Origin: JAJFUI01 sp963754135
GTDB lineage: Bacteria; Planctomycetota; Planctomycetia; Pirellulales; Thermoguttaceae
NCBI GenBank assembly: GCA_963754135.1
Contig: CAVWEY010000003.1
Coordinates: 930,001 to 994,000 of the forward strand
Length of the DNA: 64,000 bases
Reading direction: 5' to 3'
Shown here: piece by piece, positions 9,187 to 20,302 of the stretch
Position numbering within the stretch: position 1 is the stretch's first letter
Layout: each line of letters begins with the position of its first letter
Notes under the pieces: generated by a model
Told to the model about the DNA's origin: nothing
The model's input: the letters and a program-made list of their open reading frames with translations, nothing else
Database searches by the model: none
Position numbers and translations under genes: made by a program

Positions 9187-12100
9187 CTACGGCGCGGCCT
9201 GAATGCCCATCTTCTCTTCTTCCTCTTCCTGGATGATGATCCGCGGGGTAACCATCATCAGCAGGCTTTGGGTTTCGCGGCCGATGGCCACGTTCTGGAA
9301 CAGGCGGTTGATGTAGGGGAGCTTGTTCAACAGCGGCACGCCGAACTCGCTGCGCCCCTCGCTGAGCCGCTTGACGCCGCCCAGCAGCACCGTGCCGCCG
9401 TCGGGCACGCTGACGGTGGTGGTCACCGTCGTGTAGGAGAACGTCGGCAACTGGACCGTCGTGCCGGTGTTGGTGTTCGTGGTATTGTCCCCGGTGTTGT
9501 TCCACAACAAGGCTGGATTGGTGGCGTTGGGGAACAGGCCGCTGCGGGTGGTGTTCGTCGTAGTGGTCGACGTACCGGTGAACTGGAACGTGTTGACGGC
9601 GCCAATGGTGCTGAAGAAGGGCACGACCGTCAAGCGGACGAACCGGCGGTCGCGGGAGACGACCGCCTGCACGGTCATGTTCGTGCCTTGGTTGAGGACG
9701 ATGATGACCGGCTGTTGGGCGGCGGCGAAATCGCCCACCACGGGAATCACGCTGATCACGAACGGGCTTTGCGAGATGTCGGAGACCATCGCCTCCTGGC
9801 CGTTGAACAGCGTCACCTTGGGGGCCTGGAGCACGTTGCTGCGTTTGTCACCCTGGGCGGCGGCAATGAAGAAGTAGGCCTCGATGTCGCTGAGGATGGC
9901 GAAGCCCATCTGCGCGCCGGCCGTGGCGTCGAAGCCGCCGAATTGCGGCACGGCCAGGGCAAAGCTGTTCTGCGTGAAGGGGATGTCCAAGTCGCCGTTG
10001 TAGGTGGTCGGCGTGCTCAGGCCGACCGTCACCGTGCGGTTGCTGTCCACGTTGGCGTAGTTGCGGGGGTAGCCCTGGTTGGTGGCGGTGCTGGTCAGCG
10101 CGTTCGTGTTCTGGATTTGGAAGGTCGGATAGGCCGGGTTGACGTTGTCGATGTTGTCGTTGATGTTGAAGTCGAAGCTCACGCCGATCCGCTCAAAGAA
10201 GTTGTCGTTGAGGGTGATGAAGCGGACTTCGATGGTGACCTGGAGGTCCTGGAGCCGCCGCAGTTGCTCCAGCAAGTCGGCGATTTCCTCGTGAACCTCC
10301 TGGGTTTGGCTGACGACGATGCTGAGGTTGGTTTCGAAGGGGGAGATGGAGCCGGCCCCGCCCACGTCGTCCCAGGAGGTGGGCTTGACGGTGGACTTGA
10401 TCAGGTCGATGAGGCTGTCGAAGTCGGGCTGGACGGCGCCGCCCGCCCGCCCGGTCCGCCGGCCGGCGCGGCTTTCGGCACGTTGGGAATCCCCGAAGTT
10501 CCGGCCGCGCTCAGTTGCGCCAGCACGTTGGGGTTGCTGGCCGCGGTGTTGGGTTTGCTGTCGCGGGCGACCATCATCGGCGGCGGACATGGACGTGCCG
10601 AGCGGCATCGTGCCGCCGAAACCCACTGAGCCCATCGCGCCCTTATACGCGGCGTCCAACCCCGTCGAGCCGGGGACGAAGTTCGGAATCGACTGCACCA
10701 GGTCGCCCACGTAGTAGGTCACCGTGACCACCTCCACGTCGCGCATCTGCTCGCTCGTGATCTTCAGCACCTCGTCCTTGATCACGTAACTCAGGTGCAA
10801 GGGCTGGAGGATCAGGTTCAACGCGCTCTTGAGCATGATTTCCTGGCGGAGGTCGATGGTCACCGGGGTGTCGGTGGTCACTCCCTCCTCGGCCAGACCC
10901 TGCGGATCGAGGTACAGGTTCACGCCGCCCAGCTTGGCCAGGTATTCCATCACCTGGCTCAGCGGGGCGTTGGTGAATTCAGGCGAGACGGGAGTGCGGA
11001 GCTTCTTGTCGATTTCGATCTCCCGCTCGGAGCGGGCGGCGCGGCCGTCGTGGGCGTACTTCTGCCGCCGCGTGGAGAGTTTCTCCCACTCCTTGGCGTC
11101 GCCGTGGAGGTACGGGTGCCTGTCATCGAACGGCGTGCTGTCCTCCTCAACGTTGTCCATCACGTCGACAAACTTCTGTTCCTTTTCGTCCCGGATGCTT
11201 TTGGCCCTTTGCCAGTTGGCGATGAACTTCGTCTGCCAGAGCAACTGCGTCGAGACGGGGTTGTCGGGGGCCAATTCGTTGGCCCGCTTGGCCACGATCA
11301 TGGCTTCCTCGTAGCGTTGCTCCTCCATGAGCTTGTTGCACTCATTGACCATCAGGGCGAACTTTTCCTGGACTTCGAGCTTCACTTTCTTTGCCCGCTC
11401 GACGTCCTCGCGTACGAGCTTGTTCCGCTCGGCAAGCTCGATTTGGGGGCGGTTTTGCTCGATGACCTTCTTCGTGTCGTCGATCGCCCGGTCCAGGCGG
11501 CGGAGGAGTTGGTTGCGGGAGGCGGAGTCCAGGCCGGAGTCCTCGAGCCGCTTCCCGCGTCCTCCAACATCGCCAGCGCGCCCTTGGGGTCGGTTTCGCG
11601 CAGGGCGCGGGCGTTGGCCTCGCGGTGGGCCAAGTCGGCGGCAACCTGCCGGACGAGGACCTGCTGCCGGGCGGCGGCTTCGTCGGCCAGGGTGGGCGGA
11701 CCGGCGGGCTGGCCGGGCCGCATCCGCGACGGCGACGAGAGCAGTTGCAGGTGGTCCTGCAAACGCTGCGCCGTGACCGGGTCCAGGTCGTTCGGATACT
11801 TGGCGGCCTGGCGGAAGAACTCCAGGGCGCGGTTGACGTCGTGGGCCTTGAGGGCCTCGACGCCCTGCTGGAACAGCGCCATGCCCGGCGTCTGCGCCGT
11901 GGGGCCGGCCCGCGGCTCGGGCGGGGGCGCCGGCGTCTGCTCCGGCGGCGGATAGCGGTCCTGGTTCTGCGCCAACCACGGATTGGAACTCGGCATCGGC
12001 TGCTGATTTCCCGCCGGCACGTTCCGGGTCGGGTCATTGTTGGCGTCGTAGAAGGCGCGGGTGGCATTGCGGTCGGGTCCGCCGTTGCCGCCGGCCGGAA

Positions 12101-13434
12101 CAACGTACTGTCCACCGGCCGGGACGACGCCCGATCCGCCCCCGCCACGCATCTGGCGGATGTCCAACAGCACCAGCGCCGGACGGTCTCCACCGGGTCC
12201 GAAGGCGGCGTCGGGGAGCCGCAGGCGGGCCGCGGCCTGGGCGAAGCTCTCCGCCCGGTCCAGTTGCCCGGCGGCGATGGCCTCGCGGGCCTGGCGGACC
12301 AACTCGACGCCGCGTTGTTGGGCGGCGGCCGTGGGGGCCGGCGCCGACGCACTGGCATATCCCGGCACAGAGGAAGCGGTGGCATATCCCGGCTCAGAGG
12401 ACGCGGGGGCCGTATCACGTCCCCCCGCGACCGCCGTCGCGGGGCGTTGCCCGCGGCGGGCCGCGGCGATCCGCTCCAACAGTTCTTGCGGCTTCTGCTC
12501 GAACGGCCCATAAACAATGCGGATGTTGGCTGCCCGGCCGGCCAGCCGCTCGGCCTCGTCGAATTCGCCCCAGCGGGCCAGCCCGTCGGCCTGGTCCATC
12601 AGGCTGCGGGCGTACATGCGGGCGTAGGCCTCGGTGTTCTTGTCCAGGCCGGAGAGGTCCTGGTACTTGCGGATCACGGCTTCGACCTGCTCGGGGTTAT
12701 CTTCCTGCGGCTGGTAGTTGAGCCGCATGGCCTTTGCCCGGCCCACAAACTCGTCAGCGCGGCGGACGTCGCCGACGGCCAGCGCCAGCCGTGCGGCCCG
12801 CAACGGACTAACCGGCGCGGGCACCGCCGGGGCACCGTGCGAAGCAAGGTCGCGGTGGTCGGCGGGGGCGCGGACGTCGCCCTGGCCGGGCTGGGTCGTG
12901 GGGTAGGGCCCGTCCAGGGGGGATTGGCCAGCGGCTGTTCCATCGACCCGCGGCAGCGGCCGGAGATCGCCGCCATAGGGGGCCGGCTGCGAGTCGACGT
13001 TGCGGCCGGCGAAGGGGTCGGTGGCCGGGGCCTTCTTGTCCTTGTCCGACGTGAACGGCGAGAAGAGCCGGCTGGGCTTGGCCGGCTCCGCGGCGGCGGC
13101 GTTGCGTTTCCGCTCGAGGTCGTGGCGGGCCTTCTTGGGCGTGTCGCCCATGTAGAAGGGACCATACTTCGCCCCCAGCGATTCGGCCTTGGAGATCAGC
13201 GAGTCGGCCGCGTCCAGATCGTTCTCGGCCATCGACTGCCGGGCGGCGCAGCAGGTCGGCGACCTGCTGTTCCGTGGTCTCGGCGGGCTTCGCCGCGGAG
13301 GGCGATTGCCCTACGGCTGCGGCGCCCAACGCGGACTGAAGCGCACACTGGGCGGGTCCGGCCACGACTACTCTCGCCCAAAGGACGGTTACAAGTGCCA
13401 TCCAGCCGACAAGTGAGTGTGGTGTCGTTTTCAA
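9187..13434 (-). CDS. Secretin (PilQ/GspD-type outer-membrane channel); several frameshifts
   Basis: The C-terminal half carries the secretin domain: VTIEVRFITLND, RSNVLQAPKVTLFNGQ, then VPDGGTVLLGGVKR and the closing TQSLLMMVTPRIIIQ. A secretin N-domain lies at LSQVMEYLAKLGGVNLYLDP, with another before it. The long N-terminal half (about 750 residues) is rich in helical TPR-like repeats and Pro/Gly linkers. The signal peptide is at the start. The start is TTG at 13434, supported by AAGGAGA nearby. Frame breaks lie near 13240 and 11550; between about 10585 and 10440 a short linker reads out of frame and back. With these repaired the product is about 1,415 residues. Last gene of the pilus-type operon; it would form the outer-membrane pore. 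Confidence 0.88.
12423..12444. repeat. Palindrome CCCCGCGAC-GTCGCGGGG inside the secretin gene
   Basis: A 9-base perfect stem with a four-base loop lies in frame in the Ala/Pro-rich linker of the secretin. The same core occurs twice at 52984-53059 in an unrelated gene. Confidence 0.6.
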
Positions 13435-13762
13435 CCGAGTTCTCCTTGCTGAGACTTATCCGCTTCGTGCCAACGCGCCCAAGCCGCGGCGGCAGACATC
13501 GAAGGGGGCCGAGTTCGAGATCAGATTCTGAAATTCCGGTAGATGAGAGCGGGTTAAATACCCGTAGCCGACCAATTGGGTCAAGGGCAGTTCCGGGAGA
13601 TTTTCCCGGTCCCAAAGGCGTGTGGAGGGCCGTGTGGCCACTGGCCGGGTTGCCCAGCCAACCAGGAATGCCCGCTTAACCAGAATTTGCCCCGTGGAGG
13701 CGGCATCTTGCCGCTTCAGCTCCGGAATGCGGCAGGATGCCACTTCTATACCCAGGCATCGC
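13435..13762. other. Intergenic region of the pilus-type operon
   Basis: This 328-base gap separates the third operon gene from the secretin. It holds the TTG-proximal ribosome site at its left edge and a paired palindromic repeat at 13694-13746. No convincing gene or consensus promoter was found. Confidence 0.5.
13694..13746. repeat. Paired palindrome, GGCATCTTGCCGC family
   Basis: Two copies of a GCGGCA-(A/G)GATGCC-type palindrome face each other here. Related units occur at 48341-48417 and 57921-57937. Confidence 0.6.
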
Positions 13763-15968
13763 CTACCGTGACCGGGCCGGTCTTCTGCCGGCGTCGGGGC
13801 CTTCGAGGTTGCGGAGCGGGCTGTTGTCGCCCCCGCGGGGCAAGGCACCGCCGCCACCGATCACGCCGCCGCCTGCAGACGGGGCCTCGGCCGCCTTGAG
13901 CTGGCCGATGGCCGCCTTGTCGTCCGACTCGTTGCGCACGACCAGGGTCCCGTCAGGCTCCCAGAGCAGGATTTCACCGGGCGCAAACAAGCTGCTGCGG
14001 CGGGAGACTTTTTCGCCGCCGCGGAAGTCGATGGCGATCGTGTTGGAGTAATAGTTGACAGTGAACTTCGTGGTGGGACCGGTGGCGCCCGTCCATCCGC
14101 CGCCACCGAACATTGGTCCCGGCCCGCCGCCGGGGAAAGGCAACCCTCCTTGGCCAGGCCCCAAATTAGGCTGCCGACCACCGCCGTGGCCGGGCGGGGC
14201 GGGCGCCGGGGCCACTGGTATGCCACCTCGTCCGCCACGCGGTGTGGGTGCAGCGCCGCCTCGTCCGCCGGGCGAAAGGCCCCCGGCGCCACCGCCAGGT
14301 ATTCCGGGCGGGGCCATTCCCGGGCTAGGCCCCTGTCCGCCTATCGGCCCCATTCCGCCACCGCCGAACTGATTGCCGACGGGGTTGTGCGTGAAGGTGC
14401 TGTCGAGGAAGTTGGCGACTTGGCCGCGGACGACCGAGAAGTCGTGGTAAGCCTCAAAGCCCCGCTGCACCCATTTGGCGAGCATGACGTCCGCTTTCTC
14501 GTGATTCGAAGCGACGGAGACGCGCCAGGACGCGGGTGTCCGGCGGCACAGAGATCACCGGGCTTGGTTCGGACCAGTCGGTTTCCAGCCAGCGTTTCTC
14601 GGCCAGCTTGGGGTCTTGCAGGTAGCCCGGCTTGAGAGGGCTGACGCTCGCGGCGCCTGCGTCGGCGGGTGCCCCCGCGGGCGGAATGTAGTTCGGGTTT
14701 TCCAGCGCCAGGCGGACGCGATAGACGTAGTGTTTTCCCGGCTCGACCGTGTAATCGAAGTAGCGGAGCAGGAGAAATGTCAGGGGCTTCTGCTCGGTGG
14801 GATTCAGACCGGGGGCATTGGGTTGCGCGGGATTCGGCACACCAGGGTCGTAATAGGGGGATCTGCCGTCCGACCTGCCGTGGCGGCGCGTTCCCCCACC
14901 GGCCCCGATTCCGCCCATCCCGGGCATCATCCCGCCGCCGTGCGGCATCATATTACCGCCGTGCGGCATCATATTACCACCCGGCGTCATATTCCCGCCG
15001 GGCATCATATTTCCGCCGGGCATCATGCCGCCACCGAACCCGCCCATCCCCGCGTGGGCGTCGTTCGGGTTAAAGAGCGGAATCTCCGTTGGGTGGGCAA
15101 CGCTTTCGCCCCACAGCCGGCCTACCAGCGGTCCCAACGGGAATGTGAGATACTCGTCGAGGTACTCGGACGCGACAACGTCCGCGGTCGTTCCCGGCGC
15201 CCATTGGCCCATGGCCTTTCTTACTTCCTCGAGAAAGCTGAACCGCGTGGCCTTTGTCCAGTCGGGGTCTGCGGCCTCGCTGGCGCCGGGCACTTCGACG
15301 CGCTGGACCAGGTAGCCGGCGTACTGGGGATAGTCGTTTTCAGGGACGTACAATACGGACTTTCTCAGGGCTTCGTTGTAGGCGTCTTCCTGCTTCTGGA
15401 TGGGCACGAGCGCGGTGACCACAACCCACCGCTTGAGACGGGGTTCGTTGACTGTCGCCGCGATGGACGTCTGCCCGGGGCCGACCGGCGGCGCCGGCGG
15501 CCCGGCGACAAGTTTCCCGGCCTCCGGCACGGCGGGGTGCGGGACTTCAGCCGCAGGGACCAGCACGTTCATCGGTCCCAGTTCCGCCGTCCCGTGAAGC
15601 TGCTCCGCGACGAACAGCGCCGGGCTGGTCCGCAACGGCCGCTTCGGAAACACCGGCGGGTTCCACAGGGCCGAAGTAACGTAGGGCTGCTCGTCGACGG
15701 CTTGCCGGGCCGCTTGGGCCAAGGCGACGTAGTCGTTCACCTTCCGGTCGGGCGGATGGCTCGGTCCCCTGCCGAGCGCCTGCTCCCCCGTGCGGACCGC
15801 CTGGACCAACTGGTCGGGCGTGCGGTCGTACCGCTTCACGCCGCCGGCCAAGGCGCGGTAGACCATCAACAGGCAGATCAAGGCGACCACGCCGAAGCCG
15901 ATCTTCTCGACGTTCTGAATCGCGAACGCTTGGATGCTCTTGGCGTCCAGTTGCAGTTTGACCTTCAT
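13763..15968 (-). CDS. Pilus-operon membrane protein of unknown role; one frameshift
   Basis: I do not recognise a named family. The protein has one N-terminal membrane segment (FGVVALICLLMVYRAL) after a short cytoplasmic start, like PilO/PilP-type inner-membrane subunits. A mixed domain with LKRWVVVTALVPIQKQ follows, then a low-complexity run of repeated GG-N-M-M-P-type units at about 14900-15040. Next come KPLTFLLLRYFDYTVEPGKHYVYRVRLAL, shown here only as a description of a beta-rich block, and a Gly/Pro-rich C-terminal part. The frame breaks near 14525; the continuation begins with MLAKWVQRGFEAYHDF. Together about 735 residues. It starts three bases after the preceding stop with a GGGAG ribosome site, so it is translationally linked to the PilO-like gene. 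Confidence 0.7.
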
Positions 15969-15971
15969 GGC

Positions 15972-17659
15972 TCATCTCCCCGGGTTCTTGGGGGGCGCGG
16001 CGGGCAGGCCGGCGGGCCGGACGCCTGGCAGACCGGCAGGCGGCATGGCCGGCCGGCCGGCCGGCGGTGCGGCGGGCATGGCCGGCGGCGGGCCGCCCGG
16101 CGGGGCCGCGGCGGCCGCCGCTCCCTTGCCGAATTTCTCGCGGTCGGGTGGGTTGAAGATGTAGATGATGGCATGAATTTCCACGGGGATGTCAAACTGG
16201 CTGCTCTCTTGGGGCTGAGCAGCCGGGCCGAAGCCGGCGGGCCCGGCACCGCCCATGCCGCCCATGCCGCCGAAAGGCGTCCCGCCGCCGGCCGGGCTTC
16301 CCAGCCCGCTCCCGCCGCCCGCAACAGTCAAGACGCGGACGCGGCGGACCTCGATCGGCATCATCGAGTTGCGCATGCGACCAGCAACCTCGGCAAGCGC
16401 TTCTGGTCCATCACCAACTTCATGCAGACCGGCATGATCTTGAACTCGGCGAAGGGATGCTTGGCATACAGCGGCGGCGACGAGGCGTCGTAACTCAGCG
16501 GCATCCCTTTGTCGTCGACATAACGGTTCTGGATCAATTGCTGCCGGATCTGCTCGTCGGACAGTCCTGCAATCGATCCCGTCGCACCACCCATTCCCAG
16601 GCCGGGCATCCCGCCGGGCGCTTCGCCGCGCATTGGGCCGGGCATTCCGCCGGGCATTCCGCCGGGCATCCCACCAGGCATCGGGCCGGGCATCCCGCCG
16701 GGCATCGGGCCGGCGCCGGACATCGGGCCGGCACCGGACATCCCGCCGGGCATTCCCCCGGGTCCGCCCGGTCCACCCGCCGCCGGGGCTCCCAGGCCGA
16801 GGGCCGCCACGGCAGTTCGCCAGGCGTCAGCCGCGGGGGCGCCGATGTCGAGGCTGTCGATCCGCTTCACCGCGGCATTGCTTTGGTTGGTGGCCCCGTC
16901 ATTGGTCCGCTTGATCGCCCGCAGCACCGCCTCGTACACCCAAAGATCTTCCTGGGCCAAGACGACCGCCGTGGTGGAGGGCGCGGCGTCCCAGTTGAAA
17001 CGGCTCTCCAGCTTCAAGTAATCGGCGTCATTCCACTCGACAACCCCGGTCCACTCGCCTTCCGCGTGGGCATCCTGGCCCGGCGCCCCCGGCATGGGCC
17101 CGCCGAATCCGCGGGATGGCCTTCCGATGCCGGGCAGAAGCCCTCCCATCGCCGGACGGGCCGCGCCGGCCGCTCTCTCGCCCGCCACGCCGCCTGCCGG
17201 TCCCACGGGCCGAACCGCATCGACCAGTTCCTTCAACGAGGGGAGATAGCTCTTGATGAAGTTCTGGTAGATTTCCCGGTACTGGCTGTCGAGTTCGCCG
17301 CCGGTCTTCAGCGACTCGAACTCTCTCTTGAATTCGGGACCGAGCTTCTCGGGAAGGCGGTTGTTCACCTGTTGCTGATCGTAGAGGATTTCCCAGGCGG
17401 GATAGACGCCCTGTTTCCCTTGCTTGAGCACCTCGGTCAGCTCGCGGACCTCCTTGGCCGACTTTTCGTTGGGAGGGTCCGGCGAGATGGTGGCGGCGGC
17501 GAAGCTGGCCTTGATGGCCGCCTCCCGCCTCTGGTACTGGTTGGCCACGCCGCTGGTGGCCAGCCACCAGCAGACCAGCGAGACGACCAGCACGGCCCCG
17601 CAGAGGACCCAAAACTGGTACTTCTTCAAGTCGGCGAAGATGATCTTGAGCTTGTCCAT
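15972..17659 (-). CDS. PilO-like inner-membrane pilus assembly protein; one frameshift
   Basis: A single membrane segment near the N-terminus (FWVLCGAVLVVSLVCWWLA) is followed by a helical, coiled-coil-like region, as in PilO. Then come two Gly/Met/Pro-rich tracts (repeats of GGMPG at about 16590-16770). The frame breaks near 16375: the first frame ends soon after KLVMDQKRLP, while the natural continuation MPIEVRRVRVLTV is one register away and ends at 15972. The repaired length is about 563 residues. Its ATG overlaps the stop of pilM as TAATG, so the two genes are translationally coupled. Assignment to PilO rests on position, topology and the fused PilM-PilN upstream, not on a catalytic motif. 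Confidence 0.7.
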
Positions 17660-19895
17660 TAGGGTTTGTCCGGCGCTTTCTTGGCTTCGTGGCGCTCGCT
17701 GGGGGTCTTGGGCTGCCAGCAGAACTGGACGACGAAATCGAACTGCTTCAGTCGGATGGCGCCGGGGGCGGCTGTGTCGGGGGCGCCGGGCATTCCGGAC
17801 CGGTTCCCTCCGACGCCACCCATGCCCATCCCTGGACCAGCCGGCCCCATCGGCATGCCCATGCCGCCGGAGCGGGCCGTCTCCGGCTCGGCGTTGGGAT
17901 CGGTCACGTCGACCTCACGGACCATCCGCGGGTTGACCAGCACGGGACAACTGATGCCGAGGTCTTTCATGGTCACGGCATCGAGTTTGCCGCCTGCGGC
18001 GACGGGCAATTCGAGCTTGCCGTCGCGGAGTTGCCGAATGAGCGTATTGCGGACGTATTGTGCCCCTTGATTGGTGCGGTCGGCATTGTGGAAATGAAAG
18101 CCGGTGAGTTGCACGATCCAGCCTGGCCCTTTGGGTCCGGCGGAGGAATCGCCTGCCGGCGGGGCGGCGGCGGCCGACGGCGCGGCCGGCGTTCCCGGCA
18201 TCGGCCCCGGCACTGCGGCCGGCGGCTTGCCCGGCATCCGCCCGGCCGGCGGCGGCGTGGGCGGGGCCAGGGCCGGAGCGGGCGGGGGCGGGCCGGCCGC
18301 CGCGTCGGAACTGCCCGCGGCGGAATCCCACCGCCTCGCGCCGGCGTACCAGGTGGACACGTCATCCATCTGCTGGCAATCCAGACTGGTGACGTGCAAT
18401 TCGTTGCGGGCGGAAATCCGCGCCGCGATGGGCGCCTTGGGATCTTCCGGCGGGGGAGCGACGTAGGGCGGCAGGCAGCGGTTGACCGCCTTGAGCAGTT
18501 CCAACCAGCGGAGCCGGCCCTCCACGTTGCTCACCAGGTGCAGCCCGATCTGGTCGGTGGCATGGAACTCGTTGTTGGCCTGGTCGTATTCGGACTTTAG
18601 TTGGCCGGCCTTGGCGCTGAGCGCTTTGGCTTGACTTTCGGGCTGGCTCCGAGATGCTCTCGTTGACGGTGTTCAGGGCCAGCGAGGAGGCGGCATAGTG
18701 GATGCAGCAGGCCAACATCAGCAGGGCCGCCGCCGCCACCGCCCAGGGCTTCTTCCGCTTGATCAGCCGGTCGTTGACGATCTCCTTGGGGAGCAGATTG
18801 GTGTGGATTCCGGCCTTTCCCAGCCCTTGCAGCGCCAGGCCGTAGCAGACCCCGAAGCTCAGCAGGTTTTCCTGGAACGAGGGGGCGGTGAGGACCTGGG
18901 GACCGGTCAGCCCGCGATAGGACTCGATCTTCTGAATCTCGAAGCCGAGGCTTTGAGACAAGTAGCGGCGGAGGCCGGGCAGTTTCATGGCGTTGCCCAG
19001 GGCCACCACGCGGCCGATCTTGTCCGCCCGGTTCAGATTCGAGAAGTAGCCGATCGAGCGCTGCAACTCGGTCAAGAGATCGCTGAACACCGGCCGCATG
19101 GCCTGAAAGACGGCCTTGGGATCGGCGGCCGCCGTGGCGTTGCGCTTCGAGATGCTCGGCCTTGGCGAAGGTGAGCTTCAACTCCCGCACCAGCGCCTTG
19201 GTGAAGTGGCTGCCGCCCAGGGGGATGCTCCGCTGCCAGACCCGGAAACCGTTGGTGATCACCAGATCGGTGGCGTCGGTGCCCATGGCGATGATCACGG
19301 TGGACTCGGGCGGGTTCTCGGCGTCATATTCGTCGGCCGCCGGCAACTCGTCCAACTGGTCGAAGAGGAGGAAGTTGTACAACACCAGCGGCGTAAGCTG
19401 CACGAAGTCGACCGCGACGTCGTTCTTCAGGAAGGGGTCCAAGGCGCGGAAGACGGCGTCGCGCTTCATGGCGAACAGGCCGACCTCCGTCTCCAGGGCG
19501 AAACCCTCCTCGACGCTTCCGCCGCCCATCCGCTGGTAGTCCCAGACTACGTCGTTCAGATCGAAGGGGATCTGCTGCCGCGCTTCGTAGCGGACGATGT
19601 TGGGGATTTTCTTGGCCTCCACCGGCGGGAGCTTGATGAAGCGGGCCAGGCCCGCCTGGCCCGCCACCGACACTGCCACCCGGTCGCCCAGCACGGTGTT
19701 GCGCGAGAGGAACTGCTTCATCGCCTCGCCGACCAACTCGACCGGATCAGAACCCGACTGGCTGAGGATTTTCGGGTACTCGATGTAGTCGAACGCCTCG
19801 GCCACTAACTTCTTGGGGTCCTCGTGGGCGGAGCACCGCAGGGCCTTCAAGGCGCACTGGCCGATGTCAATACCCCAAACCGCACCGCCTGCCAT
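17659..19895 (-). CDS. pilM: PilM-PilN fusion, type IV pilus-type assembly platform; two frameshifts
   Basis: The N-terminal 350 residues match PilM, the actin-like cytoplasmic ATPase: IDIGQCALKALRC, VSVAGQAGLARFIKLPP, the NIVRYEARQQIPFDL block and RSIPLGGSHFTKALVREL. PilN follows directly: NLLPKEIVNDRLIKRKKPW is the cytoplasmic NLLP motif and AVAAAALLMLACCIHYAA the membrane helix. After it lie a coiled coil, a Pro/Ala-rich linker and a terminal domain ending at LKQFDFVVQFCWQ. Frames break near 19150 (AEHL to KRNATAAADPKAVF) and 18645. The repaired length is about 745 residues. The GGAGGTCC ribosome site fixes the start. First gene of the operon, with a candidate promoter at 20032-20061. Confidence 0.9.
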
Positions 19896-20302
19896 AATAT
19901 GGGACCTCCGTCGACGCCGCCCAAAGACGGCTGGACGTAAAGGCAGTGTCTCTCTGTTCCTGACAGCCCCAGGCCCGAAGCTGACCTGTCAAGATGTGAC
20001 GTAACCAGGCTGTCTATCCCTCTCCCATAATAATGTATCGTCATGGGACAGGAATTGTCAACTGGTTGCCATGCCCAACGGGGCCGGTTATGGTGGGAAT
20101 TTTGGCCGGCAACCGAGGGTTGGCCCGCTTCAGCCAGAGGGCTGGCCGCGAATGTGGGGATGAGGGCTGGTCGCTTTAGCGGCCAGTGGACTGGGCGCGA
20201 ATGTGCGGATAATTTCGGCAGCGGATGAAAACTCCGGCCACGCATAGCTCTTTACAGGGGAATCGAATAACCCACAATGACCGCTTTCAACCACTTTCGC
20301 CC
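19896..20302. other. Divergent intergenic region between pilM and the GH38-like gene
   Basis: It holds the pilM ribosome site and candidate promoter on the minus strand. On the right half two near-identical GCGAATGTG-x-GGAT segments occur at about 20149 and 20199. No consensus promoter for the plus-strand gene was found and no small gene is convincing. Confidence 0.5.
20032..20061 (-). promoter_or_regulatory. Candidate promoter of the pilus-type operon
   Basis: On the minus strand TTGACA (20056-20061) precedes TACATT (20032-20037) by 18 bases, about 140 bases before the pilM ATG. The -10 box is imperfect. Confidence 0.5.

Noticed and set aside
8968..10629. Long plus-strand open frame over the secretin gene
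   Set aside because: It is antisense to a clear secretin, has no domain and a low-complexity Val/Gly/Arg/His composition typical of GC-rich shadow frames.
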